DNA from: Aerobium sp039839275
GTDB taxonomy: Bacteria; Pseudomonadota; Alphaproteobacteria; Rhizobiales; Rhizobiaceae
Length of the DNA stretch: 64,000 bases
NCBI RefSeq assembly: GCF_039839275.1
Contig: NZ_JBDOQP010000002.1
Coordinates: 1,054,001 to 1,118,000, forward strand
Reading direction: 5' to 3'
The translations under genes were made by a program, and so were the position numbers. Shown one piece after another: positions 15,695 to 24,766 of this stretch; the stretch's first letter is position 1, and each line of letters begins with the position of its first letter. Under the pieces are notes generated by a model, which saw only the letters and a program-made list of their open reading frames with translations, was not told the origin of the DNA and ran no database searches.

Positions 15695-16795
15695 ATGGCA
15701 GAGACTGCATCACGGGTCGACTGGGTCGACACGGCCAAAGGCATTTGCATCATCTTCGTCGTGATGATGCATTCGACACTGGGCGTCGGAAACGCCATGG
15801 GCGGCGAAGGCTTCATGCACACGGTCGTGGATTTCGCGCGCCCGTTCCGCATGCCGGACTTCTTCCTCATATCCGGTCTTTTCCTCGGCCTCGTCATCAA
15901 CCGCCCCTGGCTGCGCTATCTCGATCGCAAGGTCGTGCATTTCGTCTATTTCTACATCCTGTGGCTGACGATCCAGTTCGTCTTCAAGGCGCCCGGAATG
16001 GCGATGGAGAACGGCATCGGCGCCGCGGCGTTCGAATATCTCTACGCCTTCGTGCAGCCATTCGGCACGCTGTGGTTCATCTACATCCTGCCGATCTTCT
16101 TCGTGGTCACACGGCTGGTGAAGGGCTTGCCGGTCTGGTTCGTACTCGGCTGGGCCGCGGTCCTCGAGATCCTGCCGGTGAGCACCGGCATCCTCGTCTT
16201 CGACGAATTCTGCGCCCGCTACGTCTATTTCTTCGCCGGATACGCCTTTGCGACCCACATCTTCGATCTGGCTGCCTGGGCCCAGGCAAACAAGGCGAAG
16301 GCGGTGGGCCTGCTCGGCCTGTGGGCCGTCGTCAACGCCGTGATGGTGTTCACGCCGGCACCGGCCCTCATGGAACCCATCCTTCATGCTGACGAAGTCG
16401 CCGCGAACAGCCAGGGCCTCGCCGCGCTGCCCATCCTGTCACTGATCATGGGTGCTGCGGGCGCCATCGCGATCGTCACCGTCTCCGCGCTCCTCACCAG
16501 CCTGTCATGGATGCGCTGGCTGAGCTGGCTCGGGGCGCATTCGATCGTCGTCTATCTGGCGTTCTTCCTGCCGATGGCAGTAGCGCGCGTCGTGCTCATC
16601 CGTCTCGGCATCATCACCGATATCGGTGTGGTCGCGTTCCTCGTCACGGCGAGCGCGGTCGCCGGGCCGGTCATCCTGTATGGCCTGGTGCAGTACACCG
16701 GTTATGGCCGGTTTCTGTTCGAACGGCCCGACTGGGCCTATCTCGACCGCGCCGGCACGGCCGCAGATGGCCGGCAGCCCCACCTCTTAACCTGA
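15695..16795 (+). CDS. Acyltransferase 3 family membrane protein
   Basis: A 366-residue multi-pass protein of the acyltransferase-3 family (NodX, OpgC, OafA type). It starts with RVDWVDTAKGICIIFVVMMHSTLG, the family's first membrane segment with its conserved His. RPFRMPDFFLISGLFLGLV and WFIYILPIFFVVTRL follow, with about ten membrane segments in all. Members add acetyl, succinyl or similar groups to surface polysaccharides, glucans or lipids. ATG 15695 is preceded by GGGAG; the frame upstream is non-coding in character. The acyl group and acceptor cannot be told, and there are no glycan genes beside it. Confidence 0.85.
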   Translation: MAETASRVDWVDTAKGICIIFVVMMHSTLGVGNAMGGEGFMHTVVDFARPFRMPDFFLISGLFLGLVINRPWLRYLDRKVVHFVYFYILWLTIQFVFKAPGMAMENGIGAAAFEYLYAFVQPFGTLWFIYILPIFFVVTRLVKGLPVWFVLGWAAVLEILPVSTGILVFDEFCARYVYFFAGYAFATHIFDLAAWAQANKAKAVGLLGLWAVVNAVMVFTPAPALMEPILHADEVAANSQGLAALPILSLIMGAAGAIAIVTVSALLTSLSWMRWLSWLGAHSIVVYLAFFLPMAVARVVLIRLGIITDIGVVAFLVTASAVAGPVILYGLVQYTGYGRFLFERPDWAYLDRAGTAADGRQPHLLT

Positions 16796-16813
16796 AACTC
16801 GCATTCGAAATTG

Positions 16814-16837
16814 GGCCCGGAGAGAGATCTCCGGGCC
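16814..16837. terminator. Stem-loop between convergent acyltransferase and exonuclease genes
   Basis: A perfect 10-bp stem, GGCCCGGAGA and TCTCCGGGCC, closes a GAGA tetraloop 18 bases after the acyltransferase stop. No clear U-run follows on either strand, so it is either a weak bidirectional terminator or an mRNA-end stabiliser. Confidence 0.55.
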
Positions 16838-16845
16838 TCGTTCGT

Positions 16846-17463
<618 letters not shown>

Positions 17464-17480
17464 GAGATGTCCTTCCCCGT

Positions 17481-18866
17481 TCAGGCTGTCAGGGCCGCGA
17501 GGATGCGTGCCCAGCTTCGCTGCCCCTTGTGGAACGAGGTCAGGTCGTACTTCTCGTTGGGCGAATGGATGCGGTCGTCGTCAAGGCCGAAACCGACCAG
17601 CAGCGATTCCATTCCGAGCCGGCGCTTGAAGTCGCCGACGATCGGGATCGAGCCCCCCATCGCGAGCACAAGCGCCTTGTTCGGCCATTCGTCCGACAGC
17701 GCTGAGGCCGCCTTTGTGACGATCGGCGAGTCGTAGGCAAGCTGCAGGGCCGGCGACCCGCCATGCTTCTCGAACGTCGCCGAGCAATCGGCCGGAAGAC
17801 GCTCTTCCACGAATGCGCGGAAAGCCGCACGGACAGCCTCGGGATCCTGGTTTCCGACGAGGCGGAACGACACTTTTGCCGAGGCCTGCGAGGCAATGAC
17901 GGTCTTGAAGCCATCGCCTTCGTAGCCGCCGGAAATGCCGTTGAATTCGGCGGTCGGCCGGGCCCAGACCATCTCGGGAACCGAACGGCCCTTTTCACCC
18001 GACGGGACGGACAGGCCAATTTCTCCGAGGAAATAGTCGGGCGTCATGCCGAGCGCGTCCCAGGAAGCCTTGATCTGGCTCGGGGTCTCTTCGACTCCGT
18101 CGTAGAAGCCGGGGATCGTGATGCGTCCGTCCGCGTCATGGATGTCGGCCAGGACCTTTGCGAGAATGCGGATCGGGTTGGCCGCCGCGCCACCATAGAC
18201 ACCCGAATGCAGGTCGCGGTCTGCGGCGTGGATCGTCACCTCCTCGCCCACGAGGCCGCGAAGCCCGACCGTGATGCACGGCGTGTCGCGGTTCCACATG
18301 CCGGTATCGCAGACCATCGCGAAATCGGCCTTCAGCTCTTCCGAGTTGGCATCCAGGAACGGCTTGACCGAGGGAGATCCAGACTCCTCCTCGCCCTCGA
18401 ACAGCAGCGTGATCTTGCACGGCAGGCTGCCATGGACCTGTTTCCACGCCCGGCACGCCTCGACGAACAGCATCAACTGTCCCTTGTCGTCCGATGCGCC
18501 ACGACCGGTTATCACCTTGCGACCGGGCTCCAGTTCCTTGACCGTCGGGTCGAACGGATCGGCGTCCCAAAGTTCGAGCGGATCGACCGGCTGCACGTCG
18601 TAATGGCCATAGAACAGCACGTGCGGCGAGCCAGCCGGCCCGTCGTGATGGGCGACGACCATCGGATGGCCGATGGTGTCGCGGGCGCTGGCGTCAAAGC
18701 CGATCGCCGTCAGATCTTCGACCAGCCAATCGGCGGCTCGGCGGCAATCCTTGGCGAAGGCGGGGTCGGTGGAGATCGATGGAATGCGGATCAGGGAAAA
18801 CAGGCGTTCGAGGCTGGCATCGAAATTGGCATCGATGCGGTCGAGTACTGGTGCGAGTGCGGACAT
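17481..18866 (-). CDS. M20/M25/M40 family metallopeptidase (dipeptidase)
   Basis: A 461-residue zinc peptidase of the carnosinase/DapE-like M20 family. The two-zinc site is seen in VLFYGHYDVQPVDP (His and catalytic Asp, about residues 85-98), GASDDKGQLM (bridging Asp) and LLFEGEEESGSP (general-base Glu). RLVGNQDPE, with the conserved dimerisation region, and the final zinc His in RIHSPNEKYDL follow. Start at ATG 18866 gives the family N-terminus; the open frame extends upstream into the sRNA region but is not protein-like. It is likely a cytoplasmic dipeptide or amino-acid-conjugate hydrolase. The next gene downstream, the exonuclease, begins 17 bases later. Confidence 0.92.
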   Translation of the reverse strand: MSALAPVLDRIDANFDASLERLFSLIRIPSISTDPAFAKDCRRAADWLVEDLTAIGFDASARDTIGHPMVVAHHDGPAGSPHVLFYGHYDVQPVDPLELWDADPFDPTVKELEPGRKVITGRGASDDKGQLMLFVEACRAWKQVHGSLPCKITLLFEGEEESGSPSVKPFLDANSEELKADFAMVCDTGMWNRDTPCITVGLRGLVGEEVTIHAADRDLHSGVYGGAAANPIRILAKVLADIHDADGRITIPGFYDGVEETPSQIKASWDALGMTPDYFLGEIGLSVPSGEKGRSVPEMVWARPTAEFNGISGGYEGDGFKTVIASQASAKVSFRLVGNQDPEAVRAAFRAFVEERLPADCSATFEKHGGSPALQLAYDSPIVTKAASALSDEWPNKALVLAMGGSIPIVGDFKRRLGMESLLVGFGLDDDRIHSPNEKYDLTSFHKGQRSWARILAALTA

Positions 18867-19007
18867 GGGGCGGCCTTTCGATTCTGTGGCCGCGAACCTA
18901 TAGCCGCACCGCACGAACGAAAAGCCCCGGAGCTTGGGCCAGCGTGAATTGAGCCGGGCCGACGATGAGACGGCGCTTGTGCGGCAATGACGAAACACGG
19001 AAACGGA

Positions 19008-19153
19008 CAAAAAAGTGCCGCCGTGGTGGAGGGGGGACCACGGCGGCTTTACTTCAAACGATGCGGGAGCCCGGAGAGGGGGATGAGGCTCCCGCAATGT
19101 CCGGTTCAGGCGGGGGACGGGCCTATTTCCGGACTCGGCGAAAATTGCCGATG
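19008..19153 (-). ncRNA. Candidate trans-acting sRNA, alpha-r7 (Smr7C)-like
   Basis: The 439-base gap between the M20 peptidase gene and polA (18867-19305) has no convincing ORF but a clear minus-strand RNA architecture. A first hairpin has a perfect 10-bp stem (GGGAGCC core) with a C/U-rich loop containing CCCCCUCUCC. A second perfect 11-bp stem (GCCGCCGUGGU, 19037-19047 with 19017-19027) has the loop CCCCCCUCC, followed by ACUUUUUUG, a good intrinsic terminator. Exposed C/U-rich, anti-Shine-Dalgarno-like loops are typical of alphaproteobacterial sRNAs. A polA-adjacent location and a length near 150 nt match my recollection of the Smr7C family. Ends are estimates from promoter and terminator. 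Confidence 0.7.
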
Positions 19154-19159
19154 ACTGCT

Positions 19160-19188
19160 ATTTGTGTCTTTGAAAATGGCGATTCAAG
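19160..19188 (-). promoter_or_regulatory. Predicted sigma-70 promoter of the sRNA
   Basis: On the minus strand CTTGAA (19183-19188) is followed after 17 bases by ACAAAT (19160-19165). The -35 fits the alphaproteobacterial CTTGAC form; the -10 is weaker. Transcription would start near 19153, about 105 bases before the first base of the terminator stem. Confidence 0.5.
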
Positions 19189-19305
19189 GGCGTCAACATT
19201 ACACTTCCGTAACATGCCCGTGATGCCGTTCCGATGGCAGCAGCGCATCTCGCAGATGCTCTTTGGCATGGACAGGACGCGCGCCTCGCGCTACCGCTTT
19301 GCGCC

Positions 19306-22251
19306 ATGAAAAAGGGTGATCACCTCTTCCTCGTCGATGGCTCCGGCTACATCTTTCGAGCCTATCACGCGCTGCCGCCGCTGACGCGCAAATCGGACGG
19401 TTTGCCGGTCGGTGCGGTGTCGGGCTTCTGCAACATGCTGTGGAAGCTGATGCAGAACGCGCGCGATACCGATGTCGGTGTCACCCCGACCCATTTCGCG
19501 GTCATCTTCGATTATTCCTCGCATACGTTTCGCAACGACCTCTATCCGGAATACAAGGCCAACCGGTCTGCGCCGCCGGAAGATCTGGTGCCGCAGTTCG
19601 GCCTGATCCGGCACGCAACGCGCGCCTTCGACCTGCCCTGCCTGGAGATGGAGGGCTTCGAGGCCGACGATCTGATCGCCACCTATGCGCGGCTCGCCTG
19701 CGAGGCGGGCGGCGACACGACCATCATATCCTCCGACAAGGACCTGATGCAGCTCGTCGGCCCGACAGTGACGATGTACGACCCGATGAAGGACAAGGAG
19801 ATCAAGGTCCCCGAGGTCATCGAGAAATGGGGCGTACCGCCGGAAAAGATGATCGACCTGCAGGCGCTGATGGGCGATTCCGTCGACAACGTTCCCGGCG
19901 TGCCGGGAATTGGCCAGAAGACGGCGGCTCAGCTTCTGGAGGAATTCGGCGATCTCGACACGCTTTTGGCGCGCGCCTCCGAAATCAAGCAGAACAAGCG
20001 CCGCGAGACCTTGATCGAGCACCGCGAAAAGGCGCTGATGTCGCGCGAGCTGGTGCGGCTGAAGGACGACGTGCCGAATGTCGAGCCGCTGGATTCGCTG
20101 GTACTGCAGCCGCCGAACGGACCCAAGCTGATCTCGTTCCTGAAGACGATGGAGTTCACCACGCTGACGCGACGCGTGGCGGAAGCCAGCGGCACGGAAG
20201 CAGCCGAGATCGAGCCGGCGCATGTCGACGTCGAGCTCGGCAAGGATGCCCGTGGACCCGATCTCGATGCCTCGTCACCGGCGGATGCCGGAGCAGGTGA
20301 TAGCGGCGACGTCGCGCCAACGCTGGAAGCCCGGGAAGCAGGCGATACGCCAGCAGCGCTCGCCGCCGCCCGCGCAGCAGAAGCCGGCGCGGCAAAATTC
20401 GACACCACCGCCTACGCCTGCATCCGCGATATCGAGACGTTGCGGCAATGGATTGCCGAAGCCCGCGAGGCAGGCGTGGTCGCCTTCGATACGGAAACCA
20501 CCTCGCTCGATCCGATGCAGGCGGAACTGTGCGGCTTTTCACTCGGCGTGGCCCCCGGGCGTGCCGCCTATGTGCCGCTGATCCACAAGTCGGGCTCCGG
20601 CGACCTGCTTGGCGGCGGCGCCGTGGAGAACCAGATCCCGGTGCGCGAAGCGCTCGCCGAACTCAAACCGCTGATGGAGGACCGCTCGGTCCTCAAGGTG
20701 GCACAGAACCTCAAATACGACCTCGTCATCATGCAACGGCATGGCATCGACGTGGCGCCGTTCGACGATACGATGCTGATTTCGTACGTGCTCGATGCCG
20801 GCGTGTTCGGCGGCCACGGCATGGATGCGCTGTCGGAACGCTGGCTCGGCCATACGCCGATCCCCTTCAAGGAAGTCTGCGGCTCGGGCAAGAACCTCAT
20901 CACCTTCGATCTCGTCGAACTCGACAAGGCGACCGCCTATGCCGCGGAAGACGCGGACGTGACGCTGCGGCTGTGGCGAGTGCTGAAGCCCCGCCTCGTC
21001 GAGAAGGGCCTTGTCTCCGTCTATGAGCGGCTCGAGCGGCCGCTGGTGCCGGTTCTGGCCCGAATGGAGCAGCGCGGAATCTCTGTCGACCGACAAATCC
21101 TTAGCCGGCTCTCTGGCGAACTCGCGCAGGGCGCCGCCGGGCTGGAGGAAGAGATTTTCCAGCTCGCGGGCGAGCGCTTCACGATCGGCTCTCCGAAGCA
21201 ACTCGGCGACATTCTTTTTGGCCGCATGGGCCTGCCGGGCGGCAACAAGACCAAGACCGGGCAGTGGTCCACCTCGGCCCAGGTGCTCGAGGACCTCGCG
21301 GCCGAAGGTCACGAACTGCCGCGCAAGATCGTCGACTGGCGTCAGCTCACCAAGCTCAAATCCACCTATACCGACGCGCTGCCGGGCTTCATCCATCCCG
21401 AGACCAAGCGGGTGCATACGTCCTACGCCCTGGCCGCGACGACGACGGGGCGGCTTTCATCCTCGGACCCGAACCTGCAGAACATCCCGATCCGCACCAG
21501 CGAAGGCCGCAAGATCCGGACCGCGTTCATCGCCGAGCCGGGCAATGTGCTGATTTCGGCGGACTACAGCCAGATCGAGCTTCGCGTGCTGGCGCATGTC
21601 GCCGACATCCCGCAATTGCGGCAGGCGTTCGCCGACGGCATCGACATCCATGCGATGACGGCATCGGAGATGTTCGGCGTGCCGGTCGACGGCATGCCGG
21701 GCGAGGTGCGGCGACGCGCCAAGGCGATCAATTTCGGCATCATCTACGGTATCTCTGCCTTCGGGCTGGCAAACCAGCTCTCGATCCCGCGTGACGAGGC
21801 AGGCGCCTATATCCGCAGATATTTCGAGCGCTTTCCGGGCATCCGCGACTACATGGATGCGACCAAGGCGGCGGCGCGCGAAAACGGCTATGTGGAGACG
21901 ATCTTCGGGCGCCGGGCTCACTACGCGGAAATCCGCTCGCCCAACCCGTCGATCCGCGCCTTCAACGAGCGCGCGGCGATCAATGCGCCGATCCAAGGTT
22001 CGGCCGCCGACATCATCCGCCGCGCGATGGTGCGGATGGAGCCCGCACTTGAAGCGGCTGGTTTGGCACACACGCGCATGCTCCTGCAGGTGCACGACGA
22101 ACTCATCTTCGAAGCGCCGGAAACGGAGGCCGAGGCAGCGATACCGGTCATTCGCGACGTGATGGAAAACGCGGCGATGCCGGCGCTTGCCATGAAGGTG
22201 CCGCTGCATGTCGACGCCCGAGCTGCCCGCAACTGGGACGAGGCACACTGA
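19306..22251 (+). CDS. polA: DNA polymerase I
   Basis: A 981-residue three-domain enzyme for Okazaki-fragment processing and gap repair. The 5'-3' exonuclease domain spans about residues 1-290 (LFLVDGSGYIFRAYHAL; DDLIATYAR; ISSDKDLMQL). A low-complexity Ala/Glu/Asp linker runs about residues 300-365. The 3'-5' proofreading domain keeps its acidic residues (FDTETTSLD near 395, NLKYDLV, YAAEDADVT). The polymerase domain has motif A DYSQIELRVLAH near 755, motif B RRRAKAINFGIIYG and motif C LLQVHDELIFE near 930. ATG 19306 gives the standard start; a 24-codon upstream extension has no similarity. The next gene starts 2 bases after the stop codon. Confidence 0.97.
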   Translation: MKKGDHLFLVDGSGYIFRAYHALPPLTRKSDGLPVGAVSGFCNMLWKLMQNARDTDVGVTPTHFAVIFDYSSHTFRNDLYPEYKANRSAPPEDLVPQFGLIRHATRAFDLPCLEMEGFEADDLIATYARLACEAGGDTTIISSDKDLMQLVGPTVTMYDPMKDKEIKVPEVIEKWGVPPEKMIDLQALMGDSVDNVPGVPGIGQKTAAQLLEEFGDLDTLLARASEIKQNKRRETLIEHREKALMSRELVRLKDDVPNVEPLDSLVLQPPNGPKLISFLKTMEFTTLTRRVAEASGTEAAEIEPAHVDVELGKDARGPDLDASSPADAGAGDSGDVAPTLEAREAGDTPAALAAARAAEAGAAKFDTTAYACIRDIETLRQWIAEAREAGVVAFDTETTSLDPMQAELCGFSLGVAPGRAAYVPLIHKSGSGDLLGGGAVENQIPVREALAELKPLMEDRSVLKVAQNLKYDLVIMQRHGIDVAPFDDTMLISYVLDAGVFGGHGMDALSERWLGHTPIPFKEVCGSGKNLITFDLVELDKATAYAAEDADVTLRLWRVLKPRLVEKGLVSVYERLERPLVPVLARMEQRGISVDRQILSRLSGELAQGAAGLEEEIFQLAGERFTIGSPKQLGDILFGRMGLPGGNKTKTGQWSTSAQVLEDLAAEGHELPRKIVDWRQLTKLKSTYTDALPGFIHPETKRVHTSYALAATTTGRLSSSDPNLQNIPIRTSEGRKIRTAFIAEPGNVLISADYSQIELRVLAHVADIPQLRQAFADGIDIHAMTASEMFGVPVDGMPGEVRRRAKAINFGIIYGISAFGLANQLSIPRDEAGAYIRRYFERFPGIRDYMDATKAAARENGYVETIFGRRAHYAEIRSPNPSIRAFNERAAINAPIQGSAADIIRRAMVRMEPALEAAGLAHTRMLLQVHDELIFEAPETEAEAAIPVIRDVMENAAMPALAMKVPLHVDARAARNWDEAH

Positions 22252-22252
22252 C

Positions 22253-22882
22253 ATGGACCCGGCACTGGCGGTCGCGACCGGACCGCTGCTGTCGTTCACG
22301 CTCGCTTCGATCATCATCGAACTGACGCCCGGCCCCAACATGACCTATCTCGCGCTGGTCTCCGCTGCAGAAGGCCGGCGCTCCGGCTTCGCCACCGTGG
22401 CGGGCATCGCGCTAGGCCTTGCCGGTGTCGGCCTTGCCGCAGCGCTCGGCGTCGCCGAGCTGATCTCGGCGTCACCGGTCGCCTACGAGTTGCTCCGCTG
22501 GAGCGGCATTCTGTTCCTGCTTTATCTGGCGTGGGACGGGTGGCGGGAGGCAGGCGTGGACGAGGTGGCCGCCTCGCAGGGCGCCGCCCGATATTTCCGG
22601 CGCGGGCTGGTGACCAACCTTCTCAACCCCAAGGCGGCCGTCTTCTACGTGGCCGTGCTGCCGAATTTCATCGATCCTGCCGGGCCGGTTCTGGCGCAGA
22701 CCATCACTCTCACGGCGATTTATGTCGGCGTGGCAACGCTGATCCATGCGGGGATCGTGCTGCTTGCGGGGGCAGCCACGCCGTTTCTCACCGACGAGCG
22801 GCGGGAAAGAACGGCGCGCCGCACGCTCTCGGCTTTGCTGGCGCTCGTCGCGTTGTGGTTCGCATGGTCAACCGCGCGATGA
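22253..22882 (+). CDS. LysE family amino-acid exporter
   Basis: A 209-residue membrane protein with about six membrane segments and the LysE/RhtB signature ELTPGPNMTYLALVSAAEGRRSG near residues 22-44. GLVTNLLNPKAAVFYVAVLPNF near 120 is the second hallmark. These exporters discharge amino acids such as lysine, threonine or homoserine lactone; the substrate is not predictable. The start lies 2 bases after the polA stop, so the gene is probably co-transcribed with polA. Confidence 0.9.
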   Translation: MDPALAVATGPLLSFTLASIIIELTPGPNMTYLALVSAAEGRRSGFATVAGIALGLAGVGLAAALGVAELISASPVAYELLRWSGILFLLYLAWDGWREAGVDEVAASQGAARYFRRGLVTNLLNPKAAVFYVAVLPNFIDPAGPVLAQTITLTAIYVGVATLIHAGIVLLAGAATPFLTDERRERTARRTLSALLALVALWFAWSTAR

Positions 22883-22917
22883 TAGGAGCGCGCCGTGGAT
22901 GACGGTGGGGCGCCGCG

Positions 22918-23601
22918 CTACACCAGCCGACCGACCGACGCGTCGGCCGCGTTGCGGATCGCCGCGATGTTGGTCGCATAGGCTTCGGTCGTGCCGCCCT
23001 TGAAGACGGCGGAGCCGGCCACCAGTACATTGGCGCCCGCCGCAACCACCTTTGGCGCGGTCTCGGCGGTCACGCCGCCGTCGATCTCGATGTCGATCGG
23101 CCGGTCACCGATAAGCGCCTTCACGCGCCGGACCTTCTCCACCACCGACGGGATGAAGGCCTGGCCGCCGAAGCCCGGGTTTACCGTCATCAGCAGCACG
23201 AGGTCGAGCCGGTCGAGCACGTATTCGATGACGCTTTCCGGTGTCGACGGATTGAGCGAGACGCCGGCCTTCTTGCCGAGTGCCTTGATCGCCTGCAGCG
23301 AGCGGTCGAGATGCGGGCCGGCCTCGGCATGGACGGTGATGATGTCGCAGCCGGCATCGGCGAACGCCGCGAGATAGGCGTCGGTGGGCGCGATCATCAA
23401 ATGGCAGTCGAACACCTTGTCGGTGCGGTTGCGGATAGACTTGATCACCTGCGGCCCGAAGGTGATGTTGGGAACAAAATGACCGTCCATCACGTCGAGA
23501 TGGATCCAGTCGGCGCCGGCTGAAACGACCGCCTCGACCTCATCGCCAAGCCGCGAGAAGTCAGCCGAAAGCACCGACGGCGCGATGATGGTTGCGGTCA
23601 T
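22918..23601 (-). CDS. rpe: Ribulose-phosphate 3-epimerase
   Basis: A 227-residue TIM-barrel enzyme interconverting ribulose-5-phosphate and xylulose-5-phosphate. Motifs: APSVLSADFSRLGDEV, DWIHLDVMDGHFVPNITFGP with the metal-binding His and catalytic Asp, VFDCHLMI, LLMTVNPGFGGQAFI and IEIDGGV with the second catalytic Asp. ATG 23601 gives the family N-terminus. It is the last gene of the minus-strand carbohydrate cluster, 74 bases after the isomerase gene, linking that cluster to the pentose phosphate pathway. Confidence 0.96.
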   Translation of the reverse strand: MTATIIAPSVLSADFSRLGDEVEAVVSAGADWIHLDVMDGHFVPNITFGPQVIKSIRNRTDKVFDCHLMIAPTDAYLAAFADAGCDIITVHAEAGPHLDRSLQAIKALGKKAGVSLNPSTPESVIEYVLDRLDLVLLMTVNPGFGGQAFIPSVVEKVRRVKALIGDRPIDIEIDGGVTAETAPKVVAAGANVLVAGSAVFKGGTTEAYATNIAAIRNAADASVGRLV

Positions 23602-23675
23602 GTCTGGCGGCTCCATTGATCTCGCCGCCCGCCTACCCCGTCGCGCACCGGATGTCGAGTGCCGCGACGTCGCGG

Positions 23676-24734
23676 CTAGGCTATCCCCATCATCCTGCGC
23701 AGCGCGGCGCGATCGGTTCCGGTATCGGCGAAATCGTCGAAGGCCTTTTCGGTCACGGTGATGATGTGGCTTTCGATGAACGGCGCGCCCTCCGCGGCGC
23801 CCTGCTCGGGATGCTTGAGGCAGCACTCCCATTCCAGCACCGCCCAGCGGTCGTAGCCATATTGCGCCAGCTTCGAGAAGATGCCCGAGAAGTCGACCTG
23901 CCCGTCGCCAAGCGAGCGGAAGCGGCCGGCGCGTTCCGTCCAGCCGGCATAGCCTGAATAGACGCCCTGGCGCCCCGTCGGGTTGAACTCGGCATCCTTG
24001 ACGTGGAAGGCCGAAATCCGCTCGTGATAGATGTCGATAAAGGCGAGATAGTCGAGCTGCTGCAGCAGGAAATGCGACGGGTCGTAGTTGATCGTGCAGC
24101 GTTTGTGGCCACCGACAGCGTCGAGGAACATCTCGAAGGTGGCGCCGTCGAAGACGTCTTCGCCGGGATGGATTTCGTAGCCGAGATCGACGCCGGCATC
24201 TTCGTAGGCATCGAGAATGGGCGTCCAGCGCCTGCCAAGTTCGGCGAAGGCTTCCTCGATCAGGCCAGCGGGGCGCTGCGGCCAGGGATACAGATAGGGA
24301 AAGGCGAGCGCGCCGGTGAAGCTGACGGAGGCGGCGAGGCCCATATGCTGCGAGGCCTTGGCGACCTTCTTCATTTGGTCGACTGCCCATTCCTGCCTGG
24401 CCTTCGGATTGCCGCGCACCGCTTGCGGCGCGAAACCATCGAACTGGGCGTCATAGGCCGGGTGGACCGCGACGAGCTGGCCCTGGAGATGGGAGGACAA
24501 TTCCGTCACCTCCACGCCGGCGTCGGCACAGATGCCCTTGACCTCGTCGCAATAGTCCTTCGAGGCCGCCGCCTTGTCGAGATCGAACAGCCGTGCATCG
24601 ATGGTGGGTATCTGCACGCCCTTGTAGCCGTGGCCGGCTGCCCAGGCTGCAATCGAGGGCAGCGAATTGAACGGCGCCTCGTCGGCCGCGAACTGCGCGA
24701 GGAAGATACCCGGACCCTTCATCGTTGCTGGCAT
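23676..24734 (-). CDS. Sugar phosphate isomerase/epimerase (AP endonuclease 2-like TIM barrel)
   Basis: A 352-residue TIM-barrel protein of the xylose isomerase-like/AP endonuclease 2 superfamily (IolE, IolI, tagatose 3-epimerase relatives). Metal-site candidates are LGYEIHPGEDVFDG (Glu and His, about residues 190-205), INYDPSHFLLQ (Asp and His), FHVKDAEFNPTG (His) and VLEWECC (Glu). It has insertions compared with the 250-residue members. It is encoded 32 bases after GH43 in the sugar cluster. Members act on keto-inositols, ketohexoses or 3-keto-sugars; the exact reaction is not resolvable. Confidence 0.87.
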   Translation of the reverse strand: MPATMKGPGIFLAQFAADEAPFNSLPSIAAWAAGHGYKGVQIPTIDARLFDLDKAAASKDYCDEVKGICADAGVEVTELSSHLQGQLVAVHPAYDAQFDGFAPQAVRGNPKARQEWAVDQMKKVAKASQHMGLAASVSFTGALAFPYLYPWPQRPAGLIEEAFAELGRRWTPILDAYEDAGVDLGYEIHPGEDVFDGATFEMFLDAVGGHKRCTINYDPSHFLLQQLDYLAFIDIYHERISAFHVKDAEFNPTGRQGVYSGYAGWTERAGRFRSLGDGQVDFSGIFSKLAQYGYDRWAVLEWECCLKHPEQGAAEGAPFIESHIITVTEKAFDDFADTGTDRAALRRMMGIA

Positions 24735-24766
24735 GTCGTCTCTACTCCGCCTTAATTAGCCGGCTT

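Noticed and set aside
18867..19305. Short ORFs in the M20-polA gap (for example a plus-strand frame of 114 codons from 18965)
   Set aside because: They run through the two hairpins and lack ribosome sites; the RNA structure explains the region better.
22918..24390. A 490-codon minus-strand frame covering rpe and the upstream isomerase gene
   Set aside because: Only the C-terminal 227 codons match Rpe; the rest is a shadow of the isomerase gene, so no fusion protein is claimed.
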